Source: Paraburkholderia diazotrophica (GTDB taxonomy: Bacteria > Pseudomonadota > Gammaproteobacteria > Burkholderiales > Burkholderiaceae). Taken from it: a DNA stretch of 40,269 nt. Numbering within the stretch: the stretch's first letter is position 1; each line of letters opens with the position of its first letter. Shown here piece by piece: positions 19,801 to 26,381 of this stretch. The notes below the pieces were generated by a model. The model ran no database searches. It had not been told where the DNA came from and worked only from the letters and a program-made list of their open reading frames with translations. The translations under genes were made by a program, and so were the position numbers. Location: positions 1-40,269 of the forward strand of contig NZ_FNYE01000055.1 of the NCBI RefSeq assembly GCF_900108945.1. Reading direction: 5' to 3'.

Positions 19801-20060
19801 TAGGGCGCCGAGGCGCAGCTAAGCTGCGCCTGTGCCTGCGCAGACCATCCGCCCAGACCCATCAGCAACAGCACGGTGACGAAACGCGCATTGAAATCGT
19901 GCGGCGTCGATGCACCATATTCACCTGGTTCATCGCTTTTCCCGTCGCAGACAGAGGCGGCCGCCCTTGACTTCCCCTTGCCGCGCGAGCTGTCCAACTC
20001 CGATGCCGCGACGAAGGCGCCTAGCGCTTTGTTCCAAATGGTCCGATATGCCTTGTTCAT
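13839..20060 (-). CDS. Trimeric autotransporter adhesin (YadA-like)
   Basis: A 2073-residue surface adhesin. MNKAYRTIWNKALGAFVAASE is the extended signal peptide region (ESPR), followed by a basic stretch and the hydrophobic core VTVLLLMGLGGWSAQAQAQ. The passenger is mostly YadA-head 14-mer repeats (AVALG.GA.AS...). At least five necks of the type SASSTDAVNGSQLY separate the heads, and KHYYSVNDGGT and MYFHANSTAADS modules recur. The C-terminus has AYTDARMSELQNGI coiled coil and a YadA anchor (TLSLGIGTAGFRGYQAVAIG to VGVGAAMQW) that forms the 12-strand trimer barrel. The start 20060 was chosen for the ESPR and the GCGGGG stretch upstream; the longer frame adds an unrelated leader. It forms a lollipop-like fibre for attachment. 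An internal duplication is listed separately. Confidence 0.95.
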   Translation of the reverse strand: MNKAYRTIWNKALGAFVAASELDSSRGKGKSRAAASVCDGKSDEPGEYGASTPHDFNARFVTVLLLMGLGGWSAQAQAQLSCASAPYNFYSGGTTCVGFQSTATGGGATAVGYAANATGINASAFGYQAIAAATNAVYLGARAAPGTGATAESAIGIGTDVTASGTGAIGIGVDTVSSGNLSTAVGPSAKATGNNGVAMGSSSSAVASGAVAVGTGAVGSQINGVAVGSGASATGVNSLYLGARTAAGTGSSGQSSIGIGTDVTSTGDYAATFGFQAVGSGAAAVALGYTATSSGTHAVAVGFQSIASGLNAVYLGARTVAGTGATAAGAVGLGTDVTASGPSSVAAGTLASASALDAVALGAGASASGLNSLGMMNGAKATGTNAIALGAMDTVAEGGSSSPTTVAGAAASGIRAVAIGSGANSGGSSSIAIGDSAGTGTNANAIAMGTNATASGTSAVALGSQTVASNGNATAVGFTSQALAASTVAIGDSNTVAAVAGAGSIAGGHGSQVLSGTGAVALGQAQTVSGNGAVAIGDPNSATGNGAIAVGADNTATGNGAVAQGNGNTASGQGAVALGNASNATGASALALGDSAVANLGGAIALGAGASASNANAVALGAGSTTAAAVDTATVTVGGVTHAVQGTTPGSTVSIGSAGNERTLTNLAAGRVSASSTDAVNGSELYATNQAVDSLTSGTVGPFVSNNSVTSTQPVSSGANAAAGGFGASATGAASLVVGNQATDNGVANSTVLGQGASIASGVSGSNVALGQGATVTSAAVPTGSGTVNGASVIYAGGAPAGVVSVGTAAAPRQLTNVAAGRVSASSTDAVNGSQLFAADSAIDTIGGQVTNLGNSVASSLGGGTTYNSTTGALTTSLSYGGNTYTSVQNLITAITGGGSAPGIKYFHANSTATDSQALGTDSVAIGPNAVANNAGDVALGAGSQTRTATPTASATINGTVYSFAGGNPTSVVSVGAAGVERQIQNVAAGSLSASSTDAVNGSQLYQTNQAIDSLATTVAADKTHYYSVNDGGTQGGNYNNDGATGLNALAAGVAATASGASSFAGGNGASALADNAVALGALSSASVAGGVAIGSGSVSDRAVLSGVGSIANGTHSIPFNTADLTLLGAVSFGSASGNTYRQLTNVADGTQAHDAVTIRQLAGALSSFAVTGQMYFHANSTAADSLAVGAESIAVGPTTVVNGDNGVGVGNGAIVDSTAPGGVAIGQAASSAQADAIAVGSGSIASGAQSIAQGANASAANAGSIAIGSGSHSSAIDALALGAGASATSANSVALGSGSQTGTATPTASTTINGTVYSFAGTNPGSVVSVGAAGAERQIQNVAAGSLSATSTDAVNGSQLYQSNQAIDALATTVAADKTHYYSVNDGGIQGGNYNNDGAAGLNALAAGVGTVAAGASSTALGQGATASNANDVALGSGSTTAVAVPTTGDTINGTAYTYAGTAPTSTVSVGSVGHERTVTNVAAGRVSASSTDAVNGSQLYATDQAVDNLASVVTANAKHYYSVNDGGTHGGNYNNDGATGLDALAAGVAATANGASSFAGGNGASALADNAVALGALSSASVAGGVAIGSGSVSDRAVLSGVGSIANGTHSIPFNTADLTLLGAVSLGSASGNTYRQLTNVADGTQAHDAVTIRQLAGALSSFAVTGQMYFHANSTAADSLAVGAESIAVGPTTVVNGDNGVGVGNGAIVDSTAPGGVAIGQAASSAQADAIAVGSGSIASGAQSIAQGANASAANAGSIAIGSGSHSSAIDALALGAGASASFANSVALGAGSVTTVGALSNYIAYGLSSPQSSAGEVNVGNRQITGLAAGKAGTDAVNVSQLDAVASRLTTLINQQTTNNGGSFSSSPGTPTPPTTSGSNSSAGGQGAVASGNNSSAVGNGSTASGNGSTAVGAGATSTGSGSTALGADSNDGGRANVVAVGSVAANRQVINVAAGTAPTDAVNVQQLNAALSEANAYTDARMSELQNGINSTARNAYSGIAAATALTMIPEVDKDKTLSLGIGTAGFRGYQAVAIGGTARLTENVKMKAGVGMSPGGTTVGVGAAMQW
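14712..15502 (-). repeat. Copy 2 of ~790-bp internal duplication in the adhesin gene
   Basis: Near-identical to 16200-16990 at a constant offset of 1488 bases (496 codons). It encodes the head segment from GASSFAGGNGASALADNAVA through the MYFHANSTAADS module. Few residues differ, for example LLGAVSL against LLGAVSF. Confidence 0.88.
16200..16990 (-). repeat. Copy 1 of ~790-bp internal duplication in the adhesin gene
   Basis: Partner of 14712-15502, on the N-terminal side of the protein. Differences are scattered and mostly synonymous. The frame is preserved across both units. Confidence 0.88.
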
Positions 20061-21038
20061 GTCGTTGCCCCGCTGAATAAATGAAATGCGAAGTAGTACG
20101 GGCGTGTGCACGCCTCCAGTTACTTAGGATATCTATTTACTGCGCGTGAAGCGTCTCTCAGTGGCGAGGTGCTTTAGCGTCGGGTTTGCTGAAAGCCGCT
20201 TATAACCTTGATGAATGACGAATCGTCAGTGCGAGCGAAGAGCACTTCCCGCACAATGAATTCGCATTTAAAGGAAAAGCGAGCCTCAACGGGATATCCG
20301 GTTTTCCGACTACCTGACCGCTGGGACGATTGATGGCTTGCCGCGTTATGAAGGTCCAAACGGGCGCGGCAAAGGAATAGCTATTGAGCGGCGGAGCGCC
20401 AGTTGCCGGCCTTGATGTTGTTGTATCGCCGAGCATGCGCCCGGAGTTTTTCCGCCTCGGATACTCATCTTGCCTGCCCCTGATGTCGCATCATTTCGTT
20501 TCGTTTCGCCGGCGCTTAATGGCGAAGGGTCTTATGCCATGCGAAAGCGCTGTTTATTCAAATAATGAGCACTATGTGAGACGCGGGTCGAGCTACTCGC
20601 GTTATATGCGCTGCCTTGCACGAGCGTATTGTGTAAGAAAAGGAAAGTTGTGTGCTCATGGGAACTTTCTCATAAGGCTTTTCATTTGTCTATGGAAAGC
20701 CCATGACTATTTCCGGGTATTGCAAGATTTAACAATTAAAAGGGAGCAGCCACGATCGTGCGTTAGTCACGAAACTGCCCTGCAGTTATGCGTCGTGATT
20801 CGGTCGCAAACAGAAATGGTGAATAACAACGCGCGACGCGCGGTCCATCATTGTTGAAACGCTTCGTCGGATATTCCCGCAGAGTTATTTGGCCCCGTAT
20901 AGTCTTTTAATGTATTTCTCGTTAATCACTCGAACCGACGGAATACTTTATTTGCCCCGAATTTGTGCAAATCGCCACAGTACTTTTGCAGCCTGCTTTG
21001 CTTTGACGCACATAAAAGTGCGCTCGGTAGTATTTGAC
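20061..21038. other. AT-richer intergenic region upstream of the adhesin
   Basis: About 980 bases with clearly lower GC than the flanks, carrying the adhesin promoter region on its left side. A short inverted repeat GGCGTG-TG-CACGCC lies at 20101-20114. Frames such as 20384-20857 (+) have no domain and unusual composition, so I call no gene. The right end abuts the IS21-type terminus. Confidence 0.45.
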
Positions 21039-21143
21039 TGTTGATGTTCACGCAGAATTGACCCACCTGAGCCCGTAGTTTTCATCGAATTTTGACCCAC
21101 GTGATTGAATGTCCTGCTCAATCTTTGAGCGGGGACTACAGAG

Positions 21144-21291
21144 GTGATCACGGTGGGCATATTGGCCAAGATCAGGCGGATGTACTTCCGCGAGAAGGGT
21201 CCCGCGGCGCGAGATTGCGAGGCGCACGGGCCTGTCCCGAAACACGGTGCGCACGTGGCTGCGGCAGGCCGACGCCACCGAGCCGAAGTAA
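21144..21291 (+). pseudogene. istA transposase 5' fragment (IS21 family)
   Basis: GTG 21144 gives VITVGILAKIRRMYFREK. One extra G at 21197-21199 then shifts homology to another frame: VPRREIARRTGLSRNTVRTW, then LRQADATEPK and a TAA at 21289. This is the N-terminal helix-turn-helix of IstA. After the stop the same frame resumes PKRVSPSVI, then leaves homology, so the rest of the gene was deleted. Confidence 0.72.
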
Positions 21292-21425
21292 CCAAAGCGT
21301 GTGAGTCCCAGTGTGATCGGGACAAGCGAAAAGCAGGACAAACAGGAACGCGGGCAGGCGCGAAAGCAGCCGCGTGACACAGGACCCGGGTGGGTCAGAT
21401 TTACTTCGGCGAAGCGCCAGAATGT

Positions 21426-23035
21426 GGGGGTGCGGACAAATTCTTGGACTGATTTACGCCGCGATTCCAAGACTCTGCCGGTATTCGATGGGGCTGAGGG
21501 AACCGAGCGAGACCTTGATACGCTTTGCGTTATACCAGCGGATATACGAGTCAACGACTTCAATGAATTGATCAACGGTCGTGGCCCGCCAGTCACGAGG
21601 ATAGAATAACTCCGTCTTGAGGTGCCCGAAGAAACCTTCGCACGCTGCATTATCCGGCGAACATCCTTTGCGCGACATCGAACGAATCAGTCTTGCATTA
21701 CGCATCCGTGAGAGCCACCCCGGCCAGCGATAGTGTGCACCGCGATCGGAGTGAACCACAGGCCGTTCCTCGCAGGCAGCCAGCGACTCAATCGCCGAAT
21801 CCAGCATGGTGTTGACGAGTTCGGCATCCGGCCGCGTGCTGATTGACCAACTCACAACGAGACCGTCGAAGCAGTCAATCACCGGCGACAGATACACCTT
21901 GCCGGCCGGAATCTGGAATTCGGTAATGTCCGTGAGCCATTTCTGATTCGGGGCAGCGGCGCGGAAGTCACGATTGATGATGTTCTCCGGCGCAGGGCTT
22001 ATTTCTCCGCAATAGGAGCCGTAGCGACGTCGCCTGGTCGTGGCAACGGCCAGACCTTCCTGTCGCATCAAACGTCGCACCACCTTCTCCGAGATCACGA
22101 TCTGCTGCCTGCCCAACGCCGCGTGGATCCGGCGATATCCGTAGCAACGGTGATTGAGTTTGAAGATATCCGCGATGACGCGACGCGCGTCAGCGTGCCT
22201 GTCAGCAACGAGCTGACGTGCACGGTGATAGAAGTAGGAACTGCGGGCAAGCCCCAGGGCCGCTAACAACTCTGGGAACGAATAGCTCTGCTTGAGGGCA
22301 TCAACCAGCATCGTCTTCTCCCGGTTGCTCAGGAGTTGCGGGTCGATGCCCATTCCTTTTTTTATCAGTTCGTTTGCCTTCTTCAGGATGTCGTGCTCGA
22401 GCTGCAGTTGCCGGATGTCGCGTCGAAGCGATTCGACCTGCTGCTCCAGTTTCGCACGCTCGTCGTCCGGTGCTGGCTTCTTCTGGCGTTTCATGGATGC
22501 TGGGGCGTCACGACCGAGTAGCTGGTTCTTCCAATTGTAAAGCGTCGGCCTGCTCACGCCTGCTTTCCGGGCAACTAGGCGCGCGCTTTCCTCTCTGGTG
22601 CACAGCTCGATGACTGCCGCCTGCTTCACGTCCGGCGATTTCGGAACGCTGCCAGTTGCTCTGCCGACAACGCGTTTTCTGATTTCGGGATGCAGCTCTT
22701 CGATCCAGGCTGCAAGCGTCTCGCGACTCGGATAGCCTAAAGCCCTCAAGGTTGCGGCAGCACAGCGGTCATGGCTCAAATAATGACCGACAGCCGCCTT
22801 CTTCTGTTCAGCCGAATACCTCGGCCTCGAACGGACATAGCCGGCCCGCAGATCATGGCACTGTTCGTATTCGCGATGCCAGGCTTTGAGAGAATTCTTT
22901 GTTGGATAGCCCAACTGCCGGATGGTCGCCCCGAGGCGCTTGCCCAGCTTCAAGTAGAGTCGGACCGCTCGAATGCGATCTTCGTATGAGAACATGAACT
23001 ACCTCCAGGTAGTCCAAGTTTTCGTCCGCGCCCCC
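21426..23035 (-). mobile_element. IS3-family insertion sequence
   Basis: About 1.6 kb. Imperfect terminal inverted repeats at 21426-21450 and 23011-23035 match at 21 of 25 positions (GGGGG.GCGGAC.AA..CTTGGACT). They bracket one transposase gene read leftwards. The outermost bases are not conserved between ends, so exact boundaries may differ by a few bases. It sits within the terminal-repeat zone of the IS21 relic. Confidence 0.78.
21454..22995 (-). CDS. IS3-family transposase, single OrfAB-type ORF
   Basis: A 513-residue transposase in one uninterrupted frame. The N-terminal part has three successive helix-turn-helix-like modules (about 1-47, 58-104, 119-163) ending with SRPTLYNWKNQLLG. A leucine-rich coiled coil follows (KLEQQVESLRRDIRQLQLEH). 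The OrfB-like part has HTH_21 (YGYRRIHAALG) and an rve integrase core with catalytic Asp356 (WLTDITEF), Asp417 (HSDRGAHY) and Glu453 (ACEGFFGHLK). The D417-E453 spacing is exactly the 35 residues of the DDE(35) pattern. GGAGG at 23002-23006 sets the start. All key residues are intact, so the enzyme could be active. Most IS3 members make this product by a programmed -1 frameshift; here it is one frame. Confidence 0.92.
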   Translation of the reverse strand: MFSYEDRIRAVRLYLKLGKRLGATIRQLGYPTKNSLKAWHREYEQCHDLRAGYVRSRPRYSAEQKKAAVGHYLSHDRCAAATLRALGYPSRETLAAWIEELHPEIRKRVVGRATGSVPKSPDVKQAAVIELCTREESARLVARKAGVSRPTLYNWKNQLLGRDAPASMKRQKKPAPDDERAKLEQQVESLRRDIRQLQLEHDILKKANELIKKGMGIDPQLLSNREKTMLVDALKQSYSFPELLAALGLARSSYFYHRARQLVADRHADARRVIADIFKLNHRCYGYRRIHAALGRQQIVISEKVVRRLMRQEGLAVATTRRRRYGSYCGEISPAPENIINRDFRAAAPNQKWLTDITEFQIPAGKVYLSPVIDCFDGLVVSWSISTRPDAELVNTMLDSAIESLAACEERPVVHSDRGAHYRWPGWLSRMRNARLIRSMSRKGCSPDNAACEGFFGHLKTELFYPRDWRATTVDQFIEVVDSYIRWYNAKRIKVSLGSLSPIEYRQSLGIAA

Positions 23036-23168
23036 TGTGGGTCAGAATTCAATCGGCGTTGACAGTTACAGGAGCGCCATGGTCCGTCAGTGCTACTGAT
23101 CGCCTTTCTCGGCGACCATCGGGCCACGGGTGGATTCCGTCGCAGGCAACTACAGCGTCGCACCGTAG

Positions 23169-23590
23169 TTCGATACGAACGTTACCGCTCCGCTGCATGC
23201 CTCTGTTTCAGGAAAGATCTTGTTGAGTGACCGCACGCCGGAGCAACGTGATGTGCTCCTCGGGAGCCAGCCCTATGCCGGCCGCACGGAATTCACGGTC
23301 AGGGATCGCACGGCACTCTATGCAGAGTTGAATGACGTGCGGAAACGGGGATCGGCAACCAACCGGAACGAGAACGTTACTGGCATCTGCGCGGTGGGCA
23401 CGCGACTGTCAGCGCCATCCCGGCGAGCGTCGGGCGCAATCGTTCTCACAGGGCCGAGCCGCTCTTTCGACAATGGTGACGAAGCCATGCGCGACGATCC
23501 GACGATCTGTCGAAGGCTTCGGGGCTGCTGAACTCGACCTCGCACGCCGTTCGCGCGATGTCGCAATCTCTTGGAATCTACACAGTGAAC
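23169..23590 (+). pseudogene. IclR-family regulator, decayed C-terminal effector domain
   Basis: After a TAG at 23166 the frame reads FDTNVTAPLHASVSGKILLS, then PEQRDVLL, LYAELNDVRKRGSATNRNEN and GICAVGTRLSAPSRRASGAI. These align with the IclR ligand-binding domain (PLHATAxGKALLA, RxRGYAxxxEExxxGxxCVAAPI). The frame closes at 23531. The terminal helix reappears in another frame as LLNSTSHAVRAMSQSLG (about 23524-23576). The N-terminal HTH is missing and would have lain where the IS elements now are, or has been lost. Confidence 0.68.
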
Positions 23591-24261
23591 CGCCGCGTGC
23601 GTTCACGCGTAGCAGAGCAATCGTTTGGATCTCGAACACGGAAAGCCGACTAGGGCGCATCCAACGCGATCGCTTTACGCCACGCAGCCAACCTCAAGGC
23701 GGGAGCCCTTTCAGGGGTGCAAAGCGGTGCTAAAACATAACAACGGCAGGCTAGCGGAGCGCCTGTGGGAGCGCGTTTGCGTAGCGCCGGGCTGGTTACC
23801 ACCAACCTGAAGCGCGATGAGAATTCATTGAAATGGTTCATGCCGAAAGGCGTGGCGATCAGATCACTGTTGCAATGACGTCGTGACAAATCCGCGAAAG
23901 GTCATCGCACCCGGCGTAGGTTTCTGCGGAAAAAGACACATGGCGTAGGTTTTCTCGCAATGGGAGAAAACCTACGCCGGCATGGCCGGTTCAGATATAG
24001 GAACGTGAGTGAAACTTGTCAACCAGGCGCTCAGATCTGAGCAACAGATCTCTTTTAAATCAATCAACTAAAACCACAACCGAATCCAAGCACGCTTTTC
24101 AGGAAGCCGTATATTAACTTTCTTTCATTCGTTCATTATTTTTAGAACGGCGGTAGACATCCGCACCCTTACGCTAGCTTGCCTCGGACAAATTCTTATA
24201 AATCAATCAATTGAAGATTGAATATCCAAATCCAGACGGGTTCTTCTCCACCACATTAAAG
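23591..24261. other. Intergenic region with hairpin
   Basis: About 670 bases without a supportable gene, turning AT-rich after 24030. It contains the hairpin listed at 23942-23978 and an AGATCT-N7-AGATCT repeat near 24032. Its right end is the 3' flank of ribA. Confidence 0.4.
23942..23978. terminator. Perfect 15-bp hairpin, terminator or operator
   Basis: Arms GGCGTAGGTTTTCTC (23942-23956) and GAGAAAACCTACGCC (23964-23978) with a 7-base loop. A third half-site GGCGTAGGTTTCT lies at 23915-23927 in direct orientation. No T-run follows on either strand. Confidence 0.5.
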
Positions 24262-24909
24262 CTATTCGTTTTCCTCGAAGTAGTGCCCAAACTTCACCTG
24301 TTTCGTGCGGATATAGCGCTCGTTCTCTTCGCGCATCGGAATCGCCAGTGCGACCCGCTCGCACACGGGAATACCGTGCTTCGACAGCGTGTCGAACTTC
24401 TTCGGGTTGTTGCTCATCAGCCGCACGGACGTCACCTTCAACAGCCGCAGAATGGCGGCCGCCGAATCGTACTCGCGAGAGTCGTCGGGCAGGCCGAGGT
24501 CGAGATTCGCTTCGACGGTATCGCGGCCCTGCTCCTGCAACGCATACGCACGAATCTTGTTCGACAGCCCGATGCCGCGTCCTTCGTGTCCGCGCAGATA
24601 GAGCAGCACGCCGCAACCTTCGGCTGCGATATAGCGCAGCGCGAGATCCAGTTGTTCGCCGCAGTCGCAACGATACGAGCCGAGCACGTCGCCCGTCAGA
24701 CATTCCGAATGCAGGCGCGTGAGCACCGACTGCCTGTTCGCGACATCGCCCATCACGAGCGCGACGTGTTCCGCGCCCGAGTCGTGTACACGAAACACAT
24801 AGGACGTGAAGATGCCGTAGCGGGTTGGAAGCGTGGCCGTCGCGTCGAGCGCGACGCATTCGCCGGTAGGTGCGCCGTCTGCGTGCGACGGCTCGTGAGA
24901 CATGGGCAT
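24262..24909 (-). CDS. ribA: GTP cyclohydrolase II
   Basis: A 215-residue enzyme converting GTP to 2,5-diamino-6-ribosylamino-4(3H)-pyrimidinone 5'-phosphate, formate and pyrophosphate, the first step of riboflavin synthesis. Zinc ligands Cys70, Cys81 and Cys83 lie in LHSECLTGDVLGSYRCDCG. The GTP-binding and catalytic motif YLRGHEGRGIGLSNKIRAY follows, then RLMSNNPKKFDTL. Length is close to E. coli RibA (196) plus an N-terminal extension of about 20 residues. Start at ATG 24909 or 24903; neither has a strong ribosome site. It is a single RibA domain rather than a RibBA fusion. It stands alone, divergent from the CBS gene, without other rib genes. Confidence 0.93.
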   Translation of the reverse strand: MPMSHEPSHADGAPTGECVALDATATLPTRYGIFTSYVFRVHDSGAEHVALVMGDVANRQSVLTRLHSECLTGDVLGSYRCDCGEQLDLALRYIAAEGCGVLLYLRGHEGRGIGLSNKIRAYALQEQGRDTVEANLDLGLPDDSREYDSAAAILRLLKVTSVRLMSNNPKKFDTLSKHGIPVCERVALAIPMREENERYIRTKQVKFGHYFEENE

Positions 24910-25300
24910 GGCGTTAACGGTATTGCGGACATGAACCCGTGAACTAACGGGGATGAAGACCGGGCTAAAAAAGAAACCGGCGAACAAAGTACAGAGCGGA
25001 GTTTACCGCTAAACGGTGAATTCTACCTGTCGCGCTCCGCGATGGTGCGCGCGGGCGCTGCGGCGCATCCGCCATTGCACGAAACGGAGCGATCGAAGCC
25101 GAACGAACAACGGCGCCCATCGCTCGCATTGCCGTTTGCATGACATGCGTGCCGGCCCCCACGAAACCAGGCGAAGCGAGCGTCGCCGCAGCCGCTGTCG
25201 ACGCCTATACTTCATCTGCGCCTGATCTGCGCTTGACGTGCCTCTCCTTCACCCCAGCGCGCCGCGGCCGGGCGTGCTGCACTGCAAACGGAGCCGCTCC
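24910..25300. other. Divergent promoter region between ribA and the CBS gene
   Basis: 391 bases. I see no conserved FMN riboswitch architecture and no gene. Promoters for both neighbours must lie here. Confidence 0.4.
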
Positions 25301-25735
25301 ATGACTAGCGTTGCACAAGTACTCAAATCGAAGCCGAATCAAGACGTCTACACCGTCGAGGCATCCGATTCCGTCTACAACGCCATCAAGCTGATGGCCG
25401 AAAAACAGATCGGTGCATTGATCGTCAAGGAGAACGGGTCGATCGCGGGGATCGTCACCGAACGCGACTATGCGCGCAAGATCGTACTGATGGACCGCTC
25501 ATCGAAGACGACAGCCGTACGTGACATCATGAGCAGCGCCGTGCGCTTCGTGACGCTCGAGCAGACCACCGACCAATGCATGGCGCTGATGACCGAGCGC
25601 CGCATGCGGCACCTGCCCGTAATGGAGGGCGACAAGCTGATCGGCATGGTGTCGATCGGCGACCTCGTGAAGAACATCATCGCCGAGCAGCAGTTCACGA
25701 TCCAGCAGCTGGAGCACTACATTCACGGCGCGTAG
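25301..25735 (+). CDS. CBS-domain-pair protein
   Basis: A 144-residue cytoplasmic protein made of two CBS domains (about 8-65 and 75-135). Visible motifs are AIKLMAEKQIGALIVKENG, GIVTERDYARKI and RMRHLPVMEGDKLIGMVSIG. CBS pairs (Bateman modules) bind adenosine nucleotides such as AMP, ATP or NADH and sense energy or redox status. This is a stand-alone pair with no fused enzyme. The start at 25301 is supported by GGAG at 25290-25293. Such small CBS proteins are common in Burkholderiaceae. Its partner is unknown, and neighbours do not reveal it. Confidence 0.92.
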   Translation: MTSVAQVLKSKPNQDVYTVEASDSVYNAIKLMAEKQIGALIVKENGSIAGIVTERDYARKIVLMDRSSKTTAVRDIMSSAVRFVTLEQTTDQCMALMTERRMRHLPVMEGDKLIGMVSIGDLVKNIIAEQQFTIQQLEHYIHGA

Positions 25736-25852
25736 AAGCGCTTTCGCCCGCTGCTGTCGCACTTTGCGTTTCGCCGTCGCGACAGCGGCATTTGATACGC
25801 GGCATTTGACGCACAACGCGCCGCGCCTCAGCGTCAGTCCACTCGCTCGCAC

Positions 25853-25885
25853 CAACAAAAAAAGCCCAATCCGCGAGGTTGGGCA
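25853..25885 (-). terminator. Rho-independent terminator (minus strand)
   Basis: On the minus strand GCCCAA (loop CCTCGCGGA) TTGGGC is followed directly by TTTTTTT. It lies about 160 bases past the DUF4148 stop, and a structured segment precedes it. Confidence 0.75.
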
Positions 25886-25965
25886 AAGCCACCTTGCGGC
25901 GGCGGAGGTTCAAGCTTCGTCGACAGCGGCACGGCCGCGGGTCTTGAACCCCGTGCAGCGCCACC
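25853..25965 (-). ncRNA. Candidate structured small RNA or long 3'-UTR element
   Basis: Upstream of the terminator, minus-strand GGTTCAAG (25950-25943) and CTTGAACC (25914-25907) can pair perfectly over 8 bases and enclose a GC-rich inner hairpin. Together with the terminator this gives a two- or three-stem RNA of about 110 bases. It resembles a tRNA T-arm locally (GGGGTTCAAGACCC), but no acceptor or anticodon arm fits. It could be an independent sRNA or be processed from the DUF4148 mRNA. The 5' end is not known. Confidence 0.4.
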
Positions 25966-26016
25966 ATCGCAATGTTTGTCATGCGCGTTTCATTGTTCTT
26001 CGAAAGCACGCATGAA

Positions 26017-26037
26017 GGGCCGCACACTTCGCGGCCC
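26017..26037 (-). terminator. Short hairpin after the DUF4148 gene
   Basis: A 7-bp perfect GC stem (GGGCCGC / GCGGCCC, 7-base loop) begins 12 bases after the DUF4148 stop on the minus strand. No strong T-run follows, so it may be a leaky terminator upstream of the candidate RNA. Confidence 0.45.
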
Positions 26038-26048
26038 CTGGACGACGA

Positions 26049-26381
26049 TCAATTGCCGAAGTAGATGTTGTTTTGCGCCGGGCTCAGCCGCTTCGCGGCG
26101 CCCGATTGCGACGAACCGTTGGTCGCCGTGCCATAACCCGTATCGGCGGCGGCCGCTTGCGCGACAGCGCCGTTCTGGGCCTGGACGCGTGCTTCGGCGG
26201 CCTGGATGTCGGCCGGATAGGTCGGATCGGAAGCCGTTGCGGGGTTATAGCCTGCCTTTTCCAGCTGGATCAGTTCCGAGCGAACCTGTGCGCGGGTGAC
26301 GGGCTGGTTCGATTGCGCGAACGAAACGACGGGCGCGGCGAGAACAGCAGCGATGGCGACAGCCTTGATCAGCGATTTCAT
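26049..26381 (-). CDS. DUF4148-domain secreted protein
   Basis: A 110-residue exported protein. The Sec signal peptide MKSLIKAVAIAAVLAAPVVSFAQ is followed by the DUF4148 signature TRAQVRSELIQLEKAGYNPA and YPADIQAAEARV. The tail ends SPAQNNIYFGN. This family is abundant and multi-copy in Burkholderia-type genomes, small and periplasmic, with no established function. GGAGG at 26389-26393 sets the start. Paralogues are often stress- or envelope-related in expression, but nothing here shows that. Monocistronic. Confidence 0.92.
   Translation of the reverse strand: MKSLIKAVAIAAVLAAPVVSFAQSNQPVTRAQVRSELIQLEKAGYNPATASDPTYPADIQAAEARVQAQNGAVAQAAAADTGYGTATNGSSQSGAAKRLSPAQNNIYFGN

Larger units (their letters stand above)
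21039..23064 (+). mobile_element. IS21-family element relic, interrupted by an IS3-family element
   Basis: The left end at 21039 starts TGTTGATGTTCACGCAG and is followed by ATTGACCCAC and TTTGACCCAC repeats, the multiple terminal repeats typical of IS21. The right end at 23038-23064 reads TGGGTCAGAATTC then CGGCGTTGACA. A related repeat TGGGTCAGATTTACTTCGGC lies internally at 21391. Only the first part of istA survives and istB is absent. No clear target duplication is visible in the flanks. Confidence 0.65.

Noticed and set aside
13839..20060. Repeated DNA as a possible CRISPR array
   Set aside because: The repeats are in-frame protein repeats of variable length, without constant repeats plus unique spacers.
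20384..20857. 157-residue plus-strand ORF in the low-GC spacer
   Set aside because: No domain, Cys/Arg-rich composition and no convincing ribosome site. Possible but unsupported.
24910..25300. FMN riboswitch ahead of ribA
   Set aside because: The conserved multi-stem RFN architecture is not recognisable in the minus-strand leader.
25900..25955. tRNA gene
   Set aside because: GGGGTTCAAGACCC looks like a T-arm, but no acceptor stem, D-arm or anticodon arm can be folded around it.
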